Of a DNA stretch of 64,000 bases, positions 26,114 through 38,900 are shown in pieces. The notes below the pieces were generated by a model. The model ran no database searches. It was not told where the DNA came from and saw only the letters and a program-made list of their open reading frames with translations. Position 1 is the stretch's first letter. Each line of letters opens with the position of its first letter. The stretch is from REEP01 sp964517265. GTDB lineage: Bacteria > Pseudomonadota > Alphaproteobacteria > Rhodospirillales > Defluviicoccaceae. A program made the position numbers and the translations under genes. The stretch is from positions 4,544 to 68,543 of the forward strand of contig CAZFBS010000011.1 of assembly GCA_964517265.1 (NCBI GenBank). The letters run 5' to 3'.

Positions 26114-26325
26114 AGGGACCGAAGGGCGCCGACAAAAGGGCCTCCGGTCCACCCGGAGAAACGAGGTCGAAGGACCCGCCCATCCCTGCGCGTTTGCGCA
26201 GAACGTCTCTTTCCGCCGCGGTTTGCGAAGAGGCAAAGCCGACAGCCCAGCCCGGTCAAGGTGTCGGGCCTCTCGCGAAATTCTATACTTTGGGACTCTT
26301 GCTAATTGCTTGTCTTCTGGGTGGC

Positions 26326-26619
26326 CTACTTTGCCTCGACTTTCACCTTGACCGGACCTGCGGTAATCTGAGGCGGCTCCGGCTGCAGATCGGCGACATT
26401 CTCCTGTAGCCATTTCGCTGCCTTCTCGTTCGATTCGAGCGCCATCTCTTCTGTCGAGAACATGCTGATGGTCGCCATCGTCCCGCTGCCGCCGTCGATG
26501 GCATAGTAGGCAATGAAACCGGGCGAAGCTTCGAGCAACGGCACGAACCCGGTCTGGATCTTTCGACAGACCTCATTGACCGACCGCACACTGGAATACC
26601 GCCGAACGCTGATGAACAT
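26326..26619 (-). CDS. Small ABM/ferredoxin-like fold protein, unnamed
   Basis: About 97 residues from ATG 26619 with GGGGGAGGAAC directly upstream. The sequence MFISVRRYSSVRSVNEVCRK, GFVPLLEASPGFIAYYAIDG and GTMATISMFSTEEMALESNE follows the pattern of antibiotic-biosynthesis-monooxygenase-like dimeric barrels: short beta strand, helix, P-G-F motif, a strand with a gap, and a helix. Such proteins often bind or oxidise small molecules or are merely structural; no catalytic residue is evident. It is divergent from gcdH. Confidence 0.75.
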   Translation of the reverse strand: MFISVRRYSSVRSVNEVCRKIQTGFVPLLEASPGFIAYYAIDGGSGTMATISMFSTEEMALESNEKAAKWLQENVADLQPEPPQITAGPVKVKVEAK

Positions 26620-26755
26620 TGTTCCTCCCCCACTGGCTTTCTTTGCGCGACGCCATTGCTCGCACACCCTAGCATAGTCACGCAAGAGGAGTCGCAAATC
26701 GCGCAGATCATCTCGAAAATCATCAGCAACAGCGGACATCGCAAGGAGCCGGACG

Positions 26756-27943
26756 ATGAGCAAAGGGGAGACCAAGATGGCATTCCAGTGGGACGATCCG
26801 CTGCTGCTCGAGGATCAACTGCATCCGGACGAGCGGATGGTCCGCGATACCGCCCGCGATTACGCCGCCGACAAGCTGATGCCGCGCATTCTGACCGCCA
26901 ATCGCGAGGAACGTTTCGATCGCGAAATCATCACGGAGATGGGCGGCCTCGGCCTGCTCGGCCCGACCCTGCCGGACGCTTATGGCGGAGCCGGTGTCAG
27001 CCATGTGGCCTACGGCCTCGCCGCCCGCGAGATCGAGCGGGTTGATTCCGGTTACCGCTCGGCGATGAGTGTCCAGTCCTCGCTGGTGATGCACCCGATT
27101 CACGTCTACGGCACCGAGGAGCATCGCCAGCGGTATCTGCCTCGGCTCGCGCGGGGCCAGATTGTCGGCTGCTTCGGTCTGACAGAGCCGGACGCCGGCT
27201 CCGATCCCGGCGCGATGCGGACTCGCGCCGAGCCGGTCCAAGACGGCTATCGGCTGAGCGGCAGCAAGACCTGGATCACCAACGCGCCGATTGCCGACAT
27301 CATGATCGTCTGGGGCAAACTCGAGGGCAGAATCCGCGGCTTCATTCTCGAGCGCGGGATGGAGGGTCTGTCGACCCCAAGGATCGAGGGAAAATTCTCT
27401 CTGCGCGCCTCATCGACCGGCAGCATCGTGATGGATCAGGTGTTCGTTCCGGAGGCGAACCTGTTTCCGATGGTCAGCGGACTGCAAGGACCGTTCGGAT
27501 GCCTCAACAAGGCCCGCTACGGGATCGCCTGGGGTGCGCTCGGCGCCGCCGAATTCTGCTGGCACGCCGCCCGGCAGTATACCCTCGATCGCACCCAGTT
27601 CGGCCGGCCGCTCGCGGCCACCCAGCTTATTCAAAAGAAGCTGGCCGACATGCAGACCGAAATCGCCATCGGGCTGCAGGCCGCCTTGCGCGCCGGTCGG
27701 CTGCTGGACGAGGAGCGCTGCGCGCCGGAGATCATCTCGCTGATCAAGCGCAATTCCTGCGGCAAGGCGCTGGATATCGCACGGGCGGCACGGGACATGC
27801 ACGGGGGCAACGGCATTGCCGACGAATATCACGTCATCCGCCACGTCATGAACCTGGAAACCGTCAATACCTACGAAGGGACGCACGACATCCACGCGCT
27901 CATTCTCGGCCGCGCCCAGACCGGGCTGCAGGCATTCATGTAA
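26756..27943 (+). CDS. gcdH: Glutaryl-CoA dehydrogenase / acyl-CoA dehydrogenase
   Basis: A 395-residue acyl-CoA dehydrogenase. FQWDDPLLLEDQLHPDERMV, GCFGLTEPDAGSDPGAMRT, KTWITNAPIADIMIVWGK and ARDMHGGNGIADEYHVIRHV are very close to GcdH. The catalytic Glu is in NTYEGTHDIHALILGRA. The enzyme oxidatively decarboxylates glutaryl-CoA to crotonyl-CoA in lysine, tryptophan and benzoate breakdown, passing electrons to ETF. Two in-frame Met starts (26756 and 26777) each have a ribosome site. Substrate assignment rests on overall similarity. Confidence 0.9.
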   Translation: MSKGETKMAFQWDDPLLLEDQLHPDERMVRDTARDYAADKLMPRILTANREERFDREIITEMGGLGLLGPTLPDAYGGAGVSHVAYGLAAREIERVDSGYRSAMSVQSSLVMHPIHVYGTEEHRQRYLPRLARGQIVGCFGLTEPDAGSDPGAMRTRAEPVQDGYRLSGSKTWITNAPIADIMIVWGKLEGRIRGFILERGMEGLSTPRIEGKFSLRASSTGSIVMDQVFVPEANLFPMVSGLQGPFGCLNKARYGIAWGALGAAEFCWHAARQYTLDRTQFGRPLAATQLIQKKLADMQTEIAIGLQAALRAGRLLDEERCAPEIISLIKRNSCGKALDIARAARDMHGGNGIADEYHVIRHVMNLETVNTYEGTHDIHALILGRAQTGLQAFM

Positions 27944-28029
27944 CGCCGGACCGGCGCGATCTTGCCGAGAGCTACGCGTTGAGGATAGCTTTATCCTGCG
28001 CGGTTTCAAAAGGAGCGACAGGCACGGAC

Positions 28030-28191
28030 ATGAGCGAGGAGGAACGCGACGTTCCGGAGATGGAGACCCGGTGGGAAAAGGAGTTCGGACCCGAAATCTC
28101 GCCGTTTCGCAAGTGGATCACCGGGGCGCTGTTGATCGCGGCGTTCCTCGCGCTGATCGCGCTCGCTTTTCTCTCCGTGCCGTCGCGATGA
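28030..28191 (+). CDS. Small single-pass membrane protein
   Basis: 53 residues: a charged N-terminal half (MSEEERDVPEMETRWEKEFG) and one hydrophobic helix (WITGALLIAAFLALIALAFL) near the C-terminus. AAGGAG lies about 15 bases upstream of the ATG, a long spacing. It is 87 bp downstream of gcdH and may be co-transcribed. Function unknown. Confidence 0.5.
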   Translation: MSEEERDVPEMETRWEKEFGPEISPFRKWITGALLIAAFLALIALAFLSVPSR

Positions 28192-28207
28192 GGTGCGTCT
28201 CTAACCC

Positions 28208-29419
28208 TCACGAAGATTCCTGCGAGGATGAGCCCGAGGCAAGCGTGCCCTTCCCCGGCAGGACGGTCTCCACCAGCCGCGCCCAATAGCTGGCGCCGAG
28301 AGGAAGCAAGGCATCGTTGAAGTCGTAATATGGGCTATGCAGGGTGCGGTTGTTGTCGGCCGGGCCATTGCCGATCCAGACATAGCAGCCGGGCCGCTGC
28401 TGCAGCATGAAGGCGAAGTCTTCGGCGCCCATGCTCGGCAGCGGGTCGCGGTCGACCTGATCCGCGCCGACCACCGCCGCTGCCGCGTTCGCCGCCCGGA
28501 CCGCTTCCGCTGGATCGTTGACCGTCGGCGGATAGCGCCGCTGATAGTCGACGTCCGCTGTCACCCCGTGCGCGGCGGCCACCGACATGGCGATCCGGCG
28601 CAACGTCGCCTCGATCTGATCGCGAACCTCGGCCCGCAGCGCCCGGGTGGTCCCCGCCAGCACCGCCTTTTCCGCAATCACATTCCACGTGTGCCCAGCG
28701 TTGAACCGTGTCACCGAAACGACGGCGGCATCGAGAGGATCGATCGTCCGGCTGACGATGGTCTGCAACGCCTGCACGAGGGCAGCTCCCGCCACGATCG
28801 AATCGGTTCCGAGGTGGGGCATCGCGCCATGCGTTCCTCGGCCCGACAGGACGATCTCGAAGGTGTCGAACGACGCCATCATCGGCCCGGGCCGGACCGC
28901 GAACCGGCCGAGAGCCAACCCCGGCCAATTGTGCATGCCATAGACCGCATCGACCGGAAACTGCGTAAACAACCCCTGCTCGACCATCACCCGGCCGCCG
29001 CCCTCCGCCTCCTCGGCCGGCTGAAAGATGAAGTGGACGGTCCCCCGGAACCTCCGGGTCGCGGCAAGGTAGCGGGCGGCTCCCAGCAACATCGCGGTAT
29101 GACCGTCGTGACCGCATGCATGCATGGTCCCCGCTCGCTGGGAGCGGTGAGAGAACACGTTGGCCTCGCTGATCGGCAGCGCGTCCATGTCGGCACGCAA
29201 ACCGATCGCCCCTCCCTCCTCCGGATCCGACACGAGCGAGCCGACGACGCCGGTGCCAGCAAGGCCCCGGTGCACCTGCAAGCCGAAATCGGCAAGCTGT
29301 TCCGCGACGAACGCCGCCGTGGCATGCTCCTCGAATGCGGTTTCAGGGCAAGCGTGCAGACGGTGCCGCCACGACGCCATATCCTCATGCCATGCGGCAA
29401 TCTGTTCAATGATCGGCAC
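28208..29419 (-). CDS. M20 family metallo-amidohydrolase (hippurate hydrolase-like)
   Basis: A 403-residue M20D peptidase/amidohydrolase. Metal-binding motifs are MHACGHDGHTAMLLGAARYL, QPAEEAEGGGRVM (catalytic Glu-Glu) and GMHNWPGLALGRF, with SMGAEDFAFMLQQRPG near the C-terminus. The dimerisation lid contains GRGTHGAMPHLGTDS. These enzymes hydrolyse N-acyl amino acids or aminobenzoyl-glutamate; the specific substrate is not determinable. It is convergent with the small membrane protein and divergent from the cyclase. Confidence 0.93.
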   Translation of the reverse strand: MPIIEQIAAWHEDMASWRHRLHACPETAFEEHATAAFVAEQLADFGLQVHRGLAGTGVVGSLVSDPEEGGAIGLRADMDALPISEANVFSHRSQRAGTMHACGHDGHTAMLLGAARYLAATRRFRGTVHFIFQPAEEAEGGGRVMVEQGLFTQFPVDAVYGMHNWPGLALGRFAVRPGPMMASFDTFEIVLSGRGTHGAMPHLGTDSIVAGAALVQALQTIVSRTIDPLDAAVVSVTRFNAGHTWNVIAEKAVLAGTTRALRAEVRDQIEATLRRIAMSVAAAHGVTADVDYQRRYPPTVNDPAEAVRAANAAAAVVGADQVDRDPLPSMGAEDFAFMLQQRPGCYVWIGNGPADNNRTLHSPYYDFNDALLPLGASYWARLVETVLPGKGTLASGSSSQESS

Positions 29420-29533
29420 CGGTGCCTCGCTTTCCCCGCTTGTTTCGTTCGCCGAACGGCGTCTTGCCGGTGTCCGACGCCAAAAGTCGAAACAACTCTA
29501 TAGATATCGTTGCAGATGGATGGAGGCGAGACA

Positions 29534-30787
29534 ATGGCAGACACGATCGCCGTCCTCAGCCAGCCCCGGCTGACGGCGCAGAAGGCGCTCAGCGACAATC
29601 CGCTGATCGACTGGCTGCTGACTGAAGGGCTGACCATCGTCAGTCCCGCCGATTTGATCGGCGGTATCGCGCGCCGGATAGTCGAGATCGGCTTGCCGCT
29701 CTGCCGCTTGCGGGTTACCATCCGCACCCTGCATCCGCAGTATCTCGGCACCAGCTACACCTGGACCCGCGGCAGCGATGACGTCGACGTGTTCATGCCC
29801 AAGTACGAGATCCTGCTGACGGACCAGTACCTGAAAAGTCCCTACGCCGCCATCTTCGAGGGCGCGGGTGGCATCCGCCGCCGGCTCGATGTTCCCGGCA
29901 TCGTCCTCGATTATCCGATTCTGAAAGAGCTGCGCCTCATCGGGGCAACTGATTATATCGCGCTGCCGATGCCGTTCTCCGACGGCAAAATCAACGCGAT
30001 GACCCTGGCCGCCGACCGCCCGGGCGGATTCACCACTGCGGAACTGGCGTGCATCAACCAGATGCTGCCGCTGCTGGCTCAGCTGATGGAGTGCCACGCC
30101 CTGCGACGCACCGCGACAACAATCCTGGAAACCTATCTCGGCCGGCTTTCGGGTGAGCGCGTTCTAAAAGGGCTGATCAAGCGCGGCGACGGGGAAACCA
30201 TCCACGCCTTGATCTGGTTCAGCGACCTGCGCGGCTCGACCCACCTTGCCGATCGGATGTCGCGCCAGGCATTCCTCAGCCTGCTCAACGACTACTTCGA
30301 ATGCATGGCCGGCGCCGTACTGGATCATGGCGGCGAGGTCCTGCGCTTTATCGGCGACGCGGCTCTTGCGATCTTTCCCATCAATAGCCTGATCGCAAGT
30401 CCGCAAACCGACTGCCGTGCCTGTGAGGCCGCGATCGAGGCGGCGCGTGATGCGGTTGGCCGCGTGGCTGCGGTCAACGCGAAAAGACAAGCGAACGGCG
30501 AGCGCGCCATCGGTTTCGGTATCGGTCTTCACGTCGGCGAGGTGCTGTACGGCAACATCGGGACGCCGCAACGCCTGGAATTCTCCGTCATTGGCGCGGC
30601 GGCCAACGAAGCCGCCCGGATCGAAGCGATGACCAAGGCGCTGGGCAAACTGGTGTTGCTTTCGGAGGCGGTGGCGCGGGTGGCAAAGCAGCCGCTCGTC
30701 GATTTGGGTAGTCATGCTTTACGCGGCGTCAGCGACCCCCAGCACCTGTTCACCCTGCCGGATCTGTGCGGTGAGCCGGCGCTTTGA
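29534..30787 (+). CDS. Class III adenylate/guanylate cyclase with unassigned N-terminal domain
   Basis: About 417 residues from ATG 29534 (GGAGGCGAG upstream). The C-terminal half is a cyclase homology domain: ALIWFSDLRGSTHLADRMSR with metal Asp near 231, GEVLRFIGDAALAIFPI with metal Asp near 275, and GIGLHVGEVLYGNIGTPQRL. The N-terminal half of about 210 residues (CRLRVTIRTLHPQYLGTSYT, DYIALPMPFSDGKINAMTLA) resembles the conserved unnamed sensor region found before many proteobacterial cyclase domains, with no membrane segments. It should make cAMP or cGMP in the cytoplasm; nucleotide choice is not certain. Confidence 0.9.
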   Translation: MADTIAVLSQPRLTAQKALSDNPLIDWLLTEGLTIVSPADLIGGIARRIVEIGLPLCRLRVTIRTLHPQYLGTSYTWTRGSDDVDVFMPKYEILLTDQYLKSPYAAIFEGAGGIRRRLDVPGIVLDYPILKELRLIGATDYIALPMPFSDGKINAMTLAADRPGGFTTAELACINQMLPLLAQLMECHALRRTATTILETYLGRLSGERVLKGLIKRGDGETIHALIWFSDLRGSTHLADRMSRQAFLSLLNDYFECMAGAVLDHGGEVLRFIGDAALAIFPINSLIASPQTDCRACEAAIEAARDAVGRVAAVNAKRQANGERAIGFGIGLHVGEVLYGNIGTPQRLEFSVIGAAANEAARIEAMTKALGKLVLLSEAVARVAKQPLVDLGSHALRGVSDPQHLFTLPDLCGEPAL

Positions 30788-30808
30788 ACCGGCGAAACCA
30801 CCCCCGCG

Positions 30809-31504
30809 TCAGAACGGCAGCGGGTTGACCCCAAACAGCCACGGATGGGACCAGAGTAGGATCGCATAAAGGGCGAGGCCAAGTCCGATCCGCCACCATC
30901 CGATCTCGTGGAAACGCAACCGGGTCCGCCCCGCCACCATCGCCGCGAACGGCCAATAGGAGGTCTCGGCGGCAAACCGCTCCCACGCCGCGCCCATGTT
31001 CGCGCGCCGCTTGGCATCGATGGCGAGCGGCCCAAGCAGCGCCAGCACGGTCAGGCTTCCGAACAGGAGCATCGCCGCCGCATCGCCATTGGCCAGCAGA
31101 TGGGAAACTCCCCACAGGACAAACCCCCACATCAGGGGATGGCGGGTGATCTTGGCAAACCCCCTCGGACCACGCGCAGCCAGTTCAGGAGAACCGCCTC
31201 CAAACGTCGGCAGACTGGGCGTGGTGATCCCGCCAACGACCAGGAGCGCCGCCAGCACCATCAGCGTCAGCGACAAATGCCGCCATCCCGTTGCGGGGAA
31301 CCAGATTTCCACGTACGGCGCGGCACCATAGGCCATCGCCATCCAGACGATCAGTGCGAGCGAGACAATCGAGTAAACGGCGCGGAATACCGGCTCACCG
31401 ACAGCTTCCGTCAATGGTGCGCGCACAGTCCTGTTTGACAGAACGACATGGCTGCCAACGAACAGCAAGCATGCCAAGGCAAGGTGCCAGAGACTTCCCG
31501 TCAC
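30809..31504 (-). CDS. NnrU family membrane protein
   Basis: About 231 residues from GTG 31504, which gives the usual NnrU length; no better ATG exists. Six or so hydrophobic segments contain the family motifs FVGSHVVLSNRTVRAPL, FRAVYSIVSLALIVWMAMAY and KITRHPLMWGFVLWGVSHLL. NnrU is linked to nitric-oxide/nitrite reductase gene clusters and to isoprenylcysteine-methyltransferase-like folds (related to the ICMT/15-cis-zeta-carotene isomerase Z-ISO superfamily). No denitrification genes are in the window, so its role here is open. Confidence 0.88.
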   Translation of the reverse strand: MTGSLWHLALACLLFVGSHVVLSNRTVRAPLTEAVGEPVFRAVYSIVSLALIVWMAMAYGAAPYVEIWFPATGWRHLSLTLMVLAALLVVGGITTPSLPTFGGGSPELAARGPRGFAKITRHPLMWGFVLWGVSHLLANGDAAAMLLFGSLTVLALLGPLAIDAKRRANMGAAWERFAAETSYWPFAAMVAGRTRLRFHEIGWWRIGLGLALYAILLWSHPWLFGVNPLPF

Positions 31505-31964
31505 GTCCTCGTTCTCCCGTCCGCTCGATAGGGCCCCGTCCGCGAAAGACGGCACAGCGCCGACGCTGACACGCGCGCAACACCGCCCGAGGGCTGGGTA
31601 TGCCTCGCGAGCGTCGGCTTTTCCAGCACCATGATAGGGGTTCGCTCTCACCCGGTCCGTCTGCCGGCATCGGCTCCCTTTTTCGTTCTGGCTTCGCCCT
31701 CGCTGTGTTATTGAACAATGGGGCGGGTGCAAATGATGCTGTCGATAGCGGGTGGGAAGCGGATGCCGAGGTCGGCAGCTGACTTCGGCGCGGCCCAATG
31801 GGGGGCCTTCCGCGAATTTCACGCGAAACATTCTTCGCAGAAGGCCTTGCCGGGAGGCGACGGGCTGTTCGTGCAGCCGAGATGAAAGCTGGTGGGTCCA
31901 TGAGGGGGGGGACGGACAGTGACGAGGAAACGGGCGCTGGCAACGGTTGCTCGTAAGGCGGGAC
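31505..31964. other. Intergenic region, no clear feature
   Basis: Divergent region of 460 bp between nnrU and the HWE kinase gene. I looked for an EcfG-type GGAAC-N16/17-CGTT promoter expected for stress-response kinases and found none. No repeat or convincing small gene was seen. Confidence 0.5.
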
Positions 31965-32984
31965 GTGCGTCTCCTCCCCGTATTTAAGGGTGGTCTGCTG
32001 CATAACACGGCGGCGGCCTACGCGCTTGCACTGGCCGTGTCCGTGCTGGCGATTGCCGTCAATATGATCGGAAGCGGCCTGTTTGGGGCCCGTCCGTTCG
32101 TTTCGCTCTACGCCGCCGTCGTCATCAGCGCGGCATTCGGCGGGCTCGGCCCCGGGTTGTTGGCCACGTTCGTCTCCACGGCCTCCGTCAACTTCTTTCT
32201 GCTGCAGCCGTTGGGCTCCCTCGCGATCGGCGCAGGCTCCGATGTGGCGACTCTCGTTCTGTTCGTCATCGCCTCGGTGTTCGTCTGTTGGATCCTGCAT
32301 TCGCTGAGGCTCACGGCCGAGACTTTGCGCAACGAGCGTGACCTCAGCCGTGATTTGAGCCGGCAACTGCAGCGGACGGTTCGGCAGAAGGAGTTGCTGG
32401 TTCGGGAGGTTCAGCACCGGGTGGCGAACAGTCTGCAACTCGTCTCCAGTTTTCTGATGCTGCAAAGGCGGGCGTTAAAAAATCCCGACGCTCGGCATGA
32501 CCTCGAAGAAGCCTCGCGCCGGATTCACGCACTTGCCCACATCCACCGCCGCCTCTACAGCGCCGGTGAGGAAGAACGGGTTGATTTCGCGAACTATCTT
32601 CGCGAGTTCTGCCGAGAACTCGTCGACGCCACCGCGCCGCATACCGTCACTTGCTCGGTTGCGGGTCCGGCGGATCTCTGGTTGCCGCAGGACAAGGTCG
32701 TGCCGCTCGCCTTGATCGTCAACGAACTGGTGACCAATGCCCTGGAGCACGGACTAAGCGGCCGCAATGACGGTCGGATCACGATTGCGCTTGAGCGGCG
32801 GGGCGATGACCGCATCGCCCTGACGGCAAGCGACAACGGCACGGGGCTGCCGGATGAGTTCGATCCGGATGCCGCCCAGAGCCTCGGCCTCAGCATCGTC
32901 CGCGCCTTGACAGCCCAGATCAAGGGCTCTCTTCAGCTCGTCGACAAGGCTTCCGCGACCTGGGTGCTTGAATTTTCGGTTTAA
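31965..32984 (+). CDS. HWE/HisKA_2-type sensor histidine kinase with KdpD-like membrane domain
   Basis: About 339 residues from GTG 31965 (AAGG five to six bases upstream; an in-frame TTG lies 18 bases earlier). The N-terminal third is a four-helix DUF4118 (KdpD-type) membrane domain, including SLYAAVVISAAFGGLGPGLL. The phosphoacceptor is in REVQHRVANSLQLVSSFLML. The ATPase domain has VNELVTNALEHG and TASDNGTGLPDEF. HisKA_2/HWE kinases are typical of alphaproteobacterial general stress and light/redox signalling. No cognate response regulator is adjacent, so it is an orphan. Confidence 0.92.
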   Translation: MRLLPVFKGGLLHNTAAAYALALAVSVLAIAVNMIGSGLFGARPFVSLYAAVVISAAFGGLGPGLLATFVSTASVNFFLLQPLGSLAIGAGSDVATLVLFVIASVFVCWILHSLRLTAETLRNERDLSRDLSRQLQRTVRQKELLVREVQHRVANSLQLVSSFLMLQRRALKNPDARHDLEEASRRIHALAHIHRRLYSAGEEERVDFANYLREFCRELVDATAPHTVTCSVAGPADLWLPQDKVVPLALIVNELVTNALEHGLSGRNDGRITIALERRGDDRIALTASDNGTGLPDEFDPDAAQSLGLSIVRALTAQIKGSLQLVDKASATWVLEFSV

Positions 32985-33432
32985 CCAAAGGCGGCAGTGA
33001 ATGCGTCTGTTGCAAACCACACAAAGGGACATCCAAGTTGGGTCGCTTTCCCAGCGATGCGTTGGCGCGGGATCACCATTGCATCCTTCAAGGGGCTGGC
33101 GCCTTGTATCCCCGTGCGTGGGGAGGTATTGTGGGGCTGCTGAGATGAGGCCTTTAAGACCAAGATTAACAAATTGAACGGGAGGGGATCCGAGCCGCGT
33201 TTGGGTCCGTCGCTGACGGACTGAAAGCCAGTGAGTTCGCGCGGGATCGGAGCAATCATTGTCCAAAGAGATGCACAGGTCCACACGGGTTCCGTGCGCC
33301 GCGAGTTTGCACATTTTGTCGCCTTGCCTGAAGACATGGCGGAACACGCGTCCGACCGGTCGCGCAAAACCGCCAGCCCGGCGGCCAACGAAAGCCGTCC
33401 ACTGCCATGAAGCCTTAAGGAGGTAAACGTAG
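32985..33432. other. Intergenic region upstream of the redox operon
   Basis: About 450 bp. The last part holds an AAGGAGGT ribosome site (about 33417-33424), a near-perfect Shine-Dalgarno sequence that predicts strong translation. I searched for an FNR-type TTGAT-N4-ATCAA box and found none. No gene is evident. Confidence 0.5.
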
Positions 33433-35067
33433 ATGAGCTACCAATCCGACCTCACAACGCCCCCTGACCTTGGACGCAAACGCCACATCGGGCCGACCAG
33501 GGTCCAGCGTCCCAACTACGTCGATCTCCTTCCGCCGTGCAACAATGCCTGCCCCGCGGGCGAAAATATTCAGGAGTGGCTGGCGCACGCTCAGGCAGGG
33601 CGGTTCCGCGAGGCCTGGGAGACGATCCTTCAGGACAACCCGCTTCCCGCCGTGCATGGCCGGGTCTGCTACCACCCCTGCGAGAGCGCGTGCAATCGCA
33701 CCAACCTCGATGCTCCGGTCAGCATCCACGCCGTCGAGCGGTTCCTCGGCGACAAGGCCCTTGAAGAGGACTGGGTTCCGCAGGTTCGCGCGGTGGCGAC
33801 CCACAAGCGCATTCTCATCGTCGGCGCCGGCCCGAGCGGGCTGTCCGCCGCGCATCATCTCGCCCTGATGGGCCACACCGTCGAGATTCATGACGCAGGC
33901 CCGTTGGCGGGCGGCATGATGCACTTCGGGATCCCCTCCTATCGCCTGCCGCGCGACGTTCTTGAGGGTGAGATCAAGCGCATCGAGCGGATGGGCGTGA
34001 AGATCGTCCTCAATCACAAGGTGGAAGATCTGGCGGCCGAAAAGGAAGCCGGCAACTTCGATGCCGTGTTCGTTGCCGTCGGTGCCCACCTGTCGAAAAA
34101 GATCAACATTCCCGGCCGCGACGCCGGCAAGATCTACGACGCGCTCGGTTTTCTCAAGAGTGTGGAGATGGGCGAGGAGGTCAAGCTGGGGCGCCGGGTC
34201 GCGATCTACGGCGGCGGCAATACGGCGATGGATGCCGCGCGCACGGCGATGCGCCTCGGCTACGAGCCGATGATCATCTATCGCCGCGATCGCGCTCACA
34301 TGCCGGCTCACGAGTTCGAGGCGGACGAAGCGATCGAAGAAGGCGTCAAGATTCATTGGCTGCGCACGATCAAATCGATCGACGAAGGCTCGTTCGCCGT
34401 CGAAGTGATGAAGGTCGACGAGAACGGGCGGCCACAGCCGACCGGAGAGGTCGAGACCCTGCAGGCCGACGATCTGATCCTCGCCCTCGGTCAGGATACC
34501 GACACCGCGTTTCTGCGCCGCGTTCCGGGTGTCGAATTTCAGACGGACGGCACGGTCATCGTCGATGGCAACATGATGACGGGCGCCGAAGGCGTGTTCG
34601 CCGGCGGCGACATGGTTCCCTCCGAGCGAACGGTGACGATCGGCGTCGGTCACGGCAAGAAGGCGGCGCGCAGCATCGATGCGTGGCTGCGCGGCACCAC
34701 CTATCAAAAGCCGCCCAAGCACGATATCGCCTCGTTCGAAAAGCTGCACCTGTGGTTCTACACCGACGCGGCACAACGGCCACAGGGCCATCTTGACATG
34801 CTCAAGCGCCGTGAGGGCTTCGATGAAGTGCTCAAGGGCCTGAACGAGAAGGATGCCAGCTACGAGGCCAAGCGGTGCCTGTCGTGTGGCAACTGCTTCG
34901 AATGCGACGGATGCTATGCGGCCTGTCCGGAAGATGCCATCATCAAGCTCGGCCCGGGCAAGCGGTATAAATACAACTATGATCTGTGCACAGGGTGCGC
35001 CATTTGCTTCGAGCAGTGTCCCTGTCATGCCATCGAAATGATTCCGGAGCCGGGCAAGGCGCCTTGA
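33433..35067 (+). CDS. GltD-like NAD(P)H-dependent flavoprotein with N- and C-terminal Fe-S clusters
   Basis: A 544-residue protein of the glutamate synthase small-subunit family. N-terminal cluster ligands are in PPCNNACPAGENIQEWL (Cys36/Cys40) and GRVCYHPCESACNR. FAD is bound by IVGAGPSGLSAAHHLALMG (about residue 127) and NAD(P)H by IYGGGNTAMDAARTAMRLG (about 257). The C-terminal extension has two ferredoxin-type clusters, CLSCGNCFECDGCYAACPED (about 482) and CTGCAICFEQCPCHAI (about 518), which classical GltD lacks. It probably transfers electrons between NAD(P)H and low-potential ferredoxin. It is followed by nifJ and a DHOD-like gene in the same direction. Confidence 0.9.
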   Translation: MSYQSDLTTPPDLGRKRHIGPTRVQRPNYVDLLPPCNNACPAGENIQEWLAHAQAGRFREAWETILQDNPLPAVHGRVCYHPCESACNRTNLDAPVSIHAVERFLGDKALEEDWVPQVRAVATHKRILIVGAGPSGLSAAHHLALMGHTVEIHDAGPLAGGMMHFGIPSYRLPRDVLEGEIKRIERMGVKIVLNHKVEDLAAEKEAGNFDAVFVAVGAHLSKKINIPGRDAGKIYDALGFLKSVEMGEEVKLGRRVAIYGGGNTAMDAARTAMRLGYEPMIIYRRDRAHMPAHEFEADEAIEEGVKIHWLRTIKSIDEGSFAVEVMKVDENGRPQPTGEVETLQADDLILALGQDTDTAFLRRVPGVEFQTDGTVIVDGNMMTGAEGVFAGGDMVPSERTVTIGVGHGKKAARSIDAWLRGTTYQKPPKHDIASFEKLHLWFYTDAAQRPQGHLDMLKRREGFDEVLKGLNEKDASYEAKRCLSCGNCFECDGCYAACPEDAIIKLGPGKRYKYNYDLCTGCAICFEQCPCHAIEMIPEPGKAP

Positions 35068-35194
35068 GCCGGACGCGGCAGGACCGCACCGCAGGCAAGC
35101 AGGAAAGGTCTCATCATCAGGGAAGGACTCCCGGCGACGGTGGTGGAGGGTTCGCGCGAACCCGCCCGTGCAATGGGTGGCGGAGGAAGCAACA

Positions 35195-38752
<3,558 letters not shown>

Positions 38753-38779
38753 GGCCGGACATCAACTGAACAAACGCCT

Positions 38780-38815
38780 GCCCTCTCCGGATCCTTCAGC
38801 CCGCCCGGAGAGGGC
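38780..38815 (+). other. Stable hairpin between nifJ and the DHOD-like gene
   Basis: Perfect 11-bp arms (GCCCTCTCCGG / CCGGAGAGGGC) with a 14-base loop, 27 bp after the nifJ stop. No T-tract follows, so it may be a transcript-stabilising or partial-termination element that sets unequal expression of the third gene rather than a full terminator. Confidence 0.55.
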
Positions 38816-38900
38816 GGCGAGACCCCGACGACACTCTGCTCACGTCAACGGCGAGGCGTCTTGACGTCGGCATTCAAGATCAAGGATCTGGAGGGACGGC

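Noticed and set aside
33000..33432. Search for an FNR/FixK box upstream of the NifJ cluster
   Set aside because: No TTGAY-N4-RTCAA match found; anaerobic control of nifJ here remains unsupported by sequence.
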